From: Tubiluchus corallicola
Taxonomy: Eukaryota > Priapulida > Priapulimorpha > Priapulimorphida > Tubiluchidae
Assembly: GCA_030141605.1 (NCBI GenBank)
Contig: JAQGDQ010000085.1
Location: 372,001-436,000, forward strand
Length of the DNA: 64,000 nt
Reading direction: 5' to 3'
The first letter of the stretch is position 1. Each line of letters opens with the position of its first letter. The position numbers and the translations under genes are program-made. The notes below the pieces were generated by a model that saw only the letters and a program-made list of their open reading frames with translations, did no database searches and was not told where the DNA came from. Positions 60,101-64,000 of this stretch are shown here, piece after piece.

Positions 60101-63100
60101 TTTAGATTATGCTAGAAGTAGTTTGTCATCACGTCTGGGTTTTAATTTAAGCTATTATTAGCAATCTTTAAACTACTGATATTAATTCAGCAAGGAAGAC
60201 ATGTAGTATGATAAAAAAGCAATTATCTTCTCTTTCAAAGGGCAACCATGTTAATTCATAGGTAGTCAATGAATTACTATTTAATGCCAATCATTTACCA
60301 GGTTTTAATAATCAGGAAATCAAAGGTATTTTAACTTGCGTATCAACCTGTTAATTATCTTTGTAATTTTTTTTGTTCTGTTAATTGTCCTTTTGTATAT
60401 ATAATTTTTTGTGAAATATGTATTGCACTCTGAGTATATAATAAATTATAATAAAAAATGCAGGTAAGCAATTTTGTGTGAAGTCCCCAAATAGTTATTC
60501 CTGTAACAGCCAGTACACAATTTATTGTAGAATGATAATAAAAGTTGTAGATTACACTCTGCATTTTTTCCTCAGTGAGTTCTTCATCTTTGGTAGTTGT
60601 ATCCGCATCTTCTGTCTCCCCTGCGTTATCATCACCATCCAAATGATCATCAGCATCAGAAGCATTTCCACCTGTTAATTAAATATTCATAGCAGTTTAA
60701 CACTTGAACTAATAACACAAATCTTCCAAAAAAAACCCCACAAAGCTTTTTAGTATTTTAAAAGCTTCATCTCATTGTCTTTGTTGTTTATCATACAGGT
60801 AATAATGATGTAATGATGTTTTATCACCTTCTGGATCAGGCTCTTCTTCATCTTTGTCATCATGATCAAGATCCAAGTCATCAGGTAAGTCCATCGGTTC
60901 TGGTTCTTGCTGTTGTTCTTGTTGTTGCTGATGATAAGGATCAATCCCCTCTCCCTGATACTCTCCCTAGAAAACACAAAACTCTTAGTCTTAAGTTCTG
61001 TTGCAAAGATCTAGAATGCAGCTATTGCAATGCATGCAATTATGCAACACATGGTTAAATAATACTAGTTAGTAATCGGCAACTTAATTCTTTGATTACC
61101 GAAAACCTGCTACCTTAGCACCGTAGCTTCTCCTTATTAAAGCCTTTCATTCTATGCACTAATCTCTAGGTATATTTCAAATATTGTAAAGTTGGTATTT
61201 GATTTAGAAAAAACACAGGGGGTAACTTTGTGATATTTAGGGCTGTTTCCTTCAATACAGGATTTAAAATTTAGTACAAGAGATATTTCAGTGAAATGCA
61301 CAAAACTAAAACCCACGTGAAACTTAGTACACTAAGCTAGTAAAAATGCATCCAGCAGTCAGAATAACAAGCCAAAATACTTCTAACTTCGGTAAAAAAA
61401 CTGGATAAGCAAAATAGTCAGAAAATGACGAGTAAACAGAGGCATCAATAAGCATTTAATAAAGAAGAGAATGAAAAATATTAACAAACAATGACTTTAC
61501 AACATCTTCCACGCCAGGCAACACCTCTTATATCAAAATGCTAATAACAAAATTAAAAATTCATAAATTAACCTAAACAAAAAACTACCAAAACATAGCA
61601 CACTGAGAAAAAACAAATTTTGCATACTTCATCGATCTGCTCTTGCTCTTTCTTCTGCTCCATATCATTCCCCATACCATCGTCATCGTCATCCTCTTTT
61701 GCTGCAATTCTGCTTTCTTTTTGTTTCCCGTCACCAGCACCTCTCTCCTCTTTGTTCTGTTCTTCTTCTTCATCTTCACTGTCGCTACCCCAGAGCTGCT
61801 CGTCAAGCTTCTGATCGTTGCTTTGATCAACATCACCCATTTGCTTATCCAAGGTGTTTTCTTCTTCCGAGTCGCTTCCAGAGTGCTCATCATCATCATC
61901 ATCACCTAAAATAGCCAATCAATTCACAATCATCAGAAAGCTACTATGAAATCAAACCCTACTGGCTTAACAAATGTAAGTTGTTAGATTCTGATAAGTA
62001 TTGTCCTCAGTTGAAATGCATAATCACTAAACACAAGTGTTTTGAAATAGTCAAGAAAACCTTGACAATAATGACAAAACATGCTTGTATTGTTCAGCCC
62101 AAATGCCTTCTAGTTTACATCATCGGACAAATAATGCAAGTTTCTAGCACAACAATCATCAAAATAAAGCCATAAGTTAAAATCTCGAGTTGCGCAAAAA
62201 TACTATAAGTTATGTTTAATTTCACATGATCAGCTGTTTGATCTCTAATTGTTAACTTAAATAGGGGTGAACTGAAATTTATTTGTTATGGCTTATTATA
62301 CACATCCTACCAGATATTAATACACTTACTATTCTGTCCTTGTTATTGCTTTTTGCAAGCTAATAAATGTTAGAAATGTCATTATCACAAGAAAACAAAC
62401 CTGTTTGCTCAATGTCGTGCATTTTGCCCTCGAAGTCATCCGACATTTCAATACCACCTTCTTCGTCCTTTAAATCAGGCCGATTCTCATTGTCATTCTG
62501 TTGTTCTTCGTTTTCTTTCTTCATTTCATCCAACTAACAACAAGTGTAAAGCAATCATAAGCAAAACACAAGAAACAAAGTTTAAAGTACGGTTAAACAA
62601 ATCTCTTAAGAAATAAAAATGTTCATTAGCGGCACAACACATAGTCTTTTAGTAATGATCTTTCATGGCAGATGAAATTCGACGAAGATATAATGCCATG
62701 GGATGATTTGCTGATGGTATTCTGTTAAATCGGAGATATAAACAGTACGACGTATTTTATTTAATATTTGTACCTTATTATATTAGACTTAATGCATACA
62801 TATAACTTGAATACATCGCATGCACATTGTACCCTACTAGCAATAATAAGGATGCCAGAAATTTAATTCAGTTCAGCTTTATTGCACAAATACTTAGTTA
62901 CGTAGTACATAGGCAAAGTCCACATCTAACAAAGGACACATTTATTCAGAAACAAAAGCATAACGAACATTTGGTCATTTGTCAGGCCTTTAACAATTGC
63001 ATTTAAAAGTGATATTCTGGTAAAACTTCTTTTTAGGAAAATCTCTTCAAAAGCATTTGCTTGAAAACCTATGATAAAAACCGCCGCATACACAAACAAA

Positions 63101-63894
63101 TGTTGCAAGATCTTTAGTTAAGAAAATGTTGCTATTTATGTGTAGCTAATTACCTACAAGATAACAAATTCATACCTGGTCTTCTGCTTCAATTTGATCA
63201 CTGACATCTTTTACACCTTCTCCCTCGCCAATGCCTCCTCCTTCGATATCTTCAAATTCTGTGGCGCCCTCTTCTGCAATCTCGTCGCTCAAACCAGATG
63301 GCAAACAAAAACCTTTTTGTCCCAGCTCACAGAAGATGCCCAGCAGTACATACAATAACTTACAAGCAGTCCTATGAACGGCGATGTATTCGGTGAGGAA
63401 CAACTGCACTAAACAAGCGTACTGATCGAAAATCGGAGCCAATTTTGTCAAAAGGAGAAGTTCCTTGTTGACCGAAGGTGGTTGTCCTTGAAGAATGAGC
63501 TGAAGAATGGTCTCCAGTTCTACTGTAATGGAAGATAATTTCAAGCTGCTAATGTCACTCTGTAAAGCAATGTGCAGTTTTGAGTTCAAATGTCCATCTT
63601 GAATACCATCATCATCTGACAGTCCATCTTCTTCTTCATCTTTTCCATGTTCTATAAAAACATGAGAAATCGGCTTATAGTTTTTTCTGTGTCTTCTAAA
63701 TGCAAATATTAGAATTGTCAATGAACTCGTTTATATAAAAAACTCAGACAACAAATAGTTGTTTCAATGACTTTTACCTGTATTACTAGCAAGTGAAAGC
63801 TTTTTGTACAACTCTTGAACATTATATAGAACTTTGGTGACTAACGATGAGATCCGATGGGCATGTTCTGTAGTCGCATTACAATCTTTGTAAG
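48101..63894 (-). CDS. MDN1: Midasin, C-terminal 16 exons (5' part beyond window)
   Basis: Midasin (Rea1 in yeast) is the giant nuclear dynein-like AAA+ ATPase that removes assembly factors from pre-60S particles. Coding exons in transcript order: 63894-63778, 63651-63176, 62533-62401, 61905-61628, 60966-60828, 60671-60556, 59362-59132, 57653-57441, 56376-56176, 55589-55412, 54312-54200, 53397-53282, 51956-51782, 50444-50237, 49228-49041, 48283-48101 (TCA at 48101-48103 is the TGA stop). All phases match, all introns here are GT-AG, and 3065 coding bases give about 1,020 residues: the end of the helical tail, the Asp/Glu-rich linker and the terminal MIDAS domain. The AAA+ ring is off the right edge. 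Diagnostic strings: GGGIGEGEGVKDVSDQIE, MDLPDDLDLD, YDAQT, STIHT, TGKRLNMRKVIPYIASQF, DDSSSM, LRQWFELV. Intron 59363-60555 could hide a small extra acidic exon, since that region is poorly conserved. Confidence 0.96.
50416..50617 (-). repeat. Three tandem copies of a midasin exon start and acceptor
   Basis: On the coding strand the exon beginning at 50444 starts CTTCTAG|ATGGCATTTGAATC. The same roughly 43-bp block recurs twice in the intron just upstream: at 50572-50617 (CTTCTAG, ATGGCTTTCGAATC, complete) and at 50461-50493 (ATGGCATTCGAATC, interrupted by about 60 bp of unrelated sequence before its CTTCTG remnant near 50557). The 50572-50617 copy keeps a plausible AG acceptor and the same reading frame for its first codons. 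Confidence 0.8.
50821..51024. repeat. (TTGTA)n / (TTGCA)n pentanucleotide array
   Basis: About 190 bp of near-perfect TTGTA units, switching to TTGCA around 50920-50975 and then back, with decaying edges. It lies in midasin intron 50445-51781; on the transcribed strand it reads (TACAA)n. Several open frames here are repeat artefacts. Confidence 0.97.
52506..53189. mobile_element. Non-autonomous hAT-like element in a midasin intron
   Basis: Terminal inverted repeats TAGGGATGTAAAACGATA (left) and, as reverse complement of the right end, TAGGGATGTTAACGATAACG bound a 684-bp element without coding capacity. The flanks CTAAGACA (52498-52505) and CTAAGATG (53190-53197) match at 6 of 8 bases, fitting the 8-bp target duplication of hAT transposons. 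The interior is AT-rich with repeated GATA-type palindromes. The intron is 51957-53281, so the element makes up about half of it. Confidence 0.7.
53574..54167. mobile_element. Second hAT-like element in the next midasin intron
   Basis: The right end, read outward-in on the minus strand, is TAGAGCTGTAACAATACACC followed by repeated ATCGTGATATG blocks; the left end TAGGTCTGTGATGGACAACA followed by CATGATATC is a diverged counterpart. This is the layout of a non-coding hAT-like MITE. No target duplication is recognisable. It occupies most of the intron 53398-54199. Confidence 0.5.
54535..55260. repeat. Compositionally distinct, transposon-like intron segment
   Basis: Within midasin intron 54313-55411 this stretch is less AT-rich than its flanks and carries short repeated words (CCAAA, GTCGC, TTGCCAAA). 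It looks like an inserted decayed element, but I cannot define ends or a family. Confidence 0.25.
56442..57062. mobile_element. Inverted-repeat element with ATTTCACAGTGAA ends
   Basis: GCGAATTTCACAGTGAAG at the left and, reversed, GTCCATTTCACAGTGAAATT at the right bound about 620 bp inside midasin intron 56377-57440. A further ATTTCACAGTGAAACC lies at about 56552. No coding potential. The repeated self-complementary TTTCACAGTGAAA word suggests a MITE-type family. Confidence 0.45.
58420..58520 (+). mobile_element. tRNA-derived SINE fragment
   Basis: GGTCGTGAGTTCGATATACG resembles a pol III B box (58451-58463) and is followed by GTACCAAAGACTATAAGAAT and GGTACCAGATGTTGCTCTGC, the layout of tRNA-derived SINE bodies seen in several invertebrates. 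It lies in midasin intron 57654-59131. Family assignment is from general resemblance only. Confidence 0.45.
58624..58802. repeat. ACT-triplet tract with a 20-bp minisatellite
   Basis: Triplet-like (ACT/ACC/ACA)n sequence encloses four copies of CTCTGGACTACCACAACTAC, arranged as two adjacent pairs separated by a degenerate spacer. Inside midasin intron 57654-59131. The open frame across it is only a repeat by-product. Confidence 0.8.
63176..63894 (-). other. Midasin tail exons preceding the acidic linker
   Basis: Exons 63894-63778 and 63651-63176 encode the end of the helical tail. The second carries the midasin signature ATEFEDIEGGGIGEGEG followed by VKDVSDQIEAEDQ. The first begins in mid-codon (two bases) after the acceptor TTTGTTTCAG, so at least one more exon lies beyond base 64000. 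Bases 63895-64000 are intron. Confidence 0.9.
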
Positions 63895-64000
63895 CTGAAA
63901 CAAAAGAATAATAAATTTGAAAATTGTAGTTGACAAACTATAAACGATATCAATTACAGAACATGATATCTATATAAGAAATGAGGTCAATTCCAGCATC

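Larger units (their letters stand above)
55412..62533 (-). other. Midasin acidic D/E-rich linker exons
   Basis: Eight exons between 62533 and 55412 encode the unstructured acidic linker that tethers the MIDAS domain to the AAA+ ring. Visible runs are EMSDDFEGKMHD, DDDDDEHSGSDSEEE, LDKQMGDVDQ, LWGSDSEDEEEE and a Gln-rich HQQQQEQQQEPEP before MDLPDDLDLD. The basic patch PLQKRLKIVD near 57480 resembles the KRLRTVD segment of vertebrate midasin. Exons are 116-278 nt with little sequence conservation outside these anchors, as usual for this region. Confidence 0.88.

Noticed and set aside
61585-61914. Ser-, Phe- and Met-rich frames opposite or overlapping the midasin acidic exon
   Set aside because: Shadows of the GAT/GAA-rich coding exon in other frames.
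1-64000. CRISPR arrays, bacterial operons, phage or plasmid features
   Set aside because: All tandem repeats are microsatellites or minisatellites without spacers, and the genes are spliced animal genes.

Overview
This is a eukaryotic (metazoan) nuclear window: AT-rich, intron-rich, dense in microsatellites and decayed transposons, with no bacterial-style operons, CRISPR array or phage features. Only two genes can be named with confidence, and they converge tail to tail in the right-hand half. The sequence fits an invertebrate animal: a single-type sestrin, a midasin with an animal-like acidic linker, moderate introns of about 130-1500 bp inside genes, and hAT-like, SINE-like and LINE relics. 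I cannot fix the phylum from the sequence alone.

Layout. Bases 1-36,000 hold no gene I can identify. This stretch contains AT-rich DNA, inverted-repeat (foldback) elements at 8.0-9.8, 11.0-11.4 and 27.5-28.0 kb, a pair of terminal-inverted-repeat MITEs at 7.3 and 12.2 kb, pentanucleotide arrays at 19.4 and 31.6 kb, a CT tract at 23.3 kb, a LINE reverse-transcriptase relic at 32.2-32.9 kb, a homeodomain-site-rich stretch near 6.9-7.2 kb and several isolated exon-like segments of uncertain meaning. Bases 36,472-44,732 (+) carry a complete nine-exon sestrin gene encoding 516 residues. Bases 48,101-63,894 (-) carry the last 16 exons of midasin (MDN1), about 1,020 C-terminal residues; the gene continues beyond the right edge.

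Sestrin is the leucine- and stress-responsive inhibitor of GATOR2/mTORC1 signalling; midasin is the giant AAA+ ATPase that strips assembly factors from pre-60S ribosomes. Both bear on growth control, but nothing here shows a functional link beyond convergent neighbourhood. No undescribed multi-gene system is visible. The best leads are: a His-to-Gln change in the sestrin peroxidase triad beside an intact leucine pocket; a GC-AG intron in sestrin; tandem copies of a midasin exon start with its splice acceptor inside the preceding intron; two hAT-like elements in consecutive midasin introns; and a set of TTNTR pentamer arrays that switch variant in blocks.
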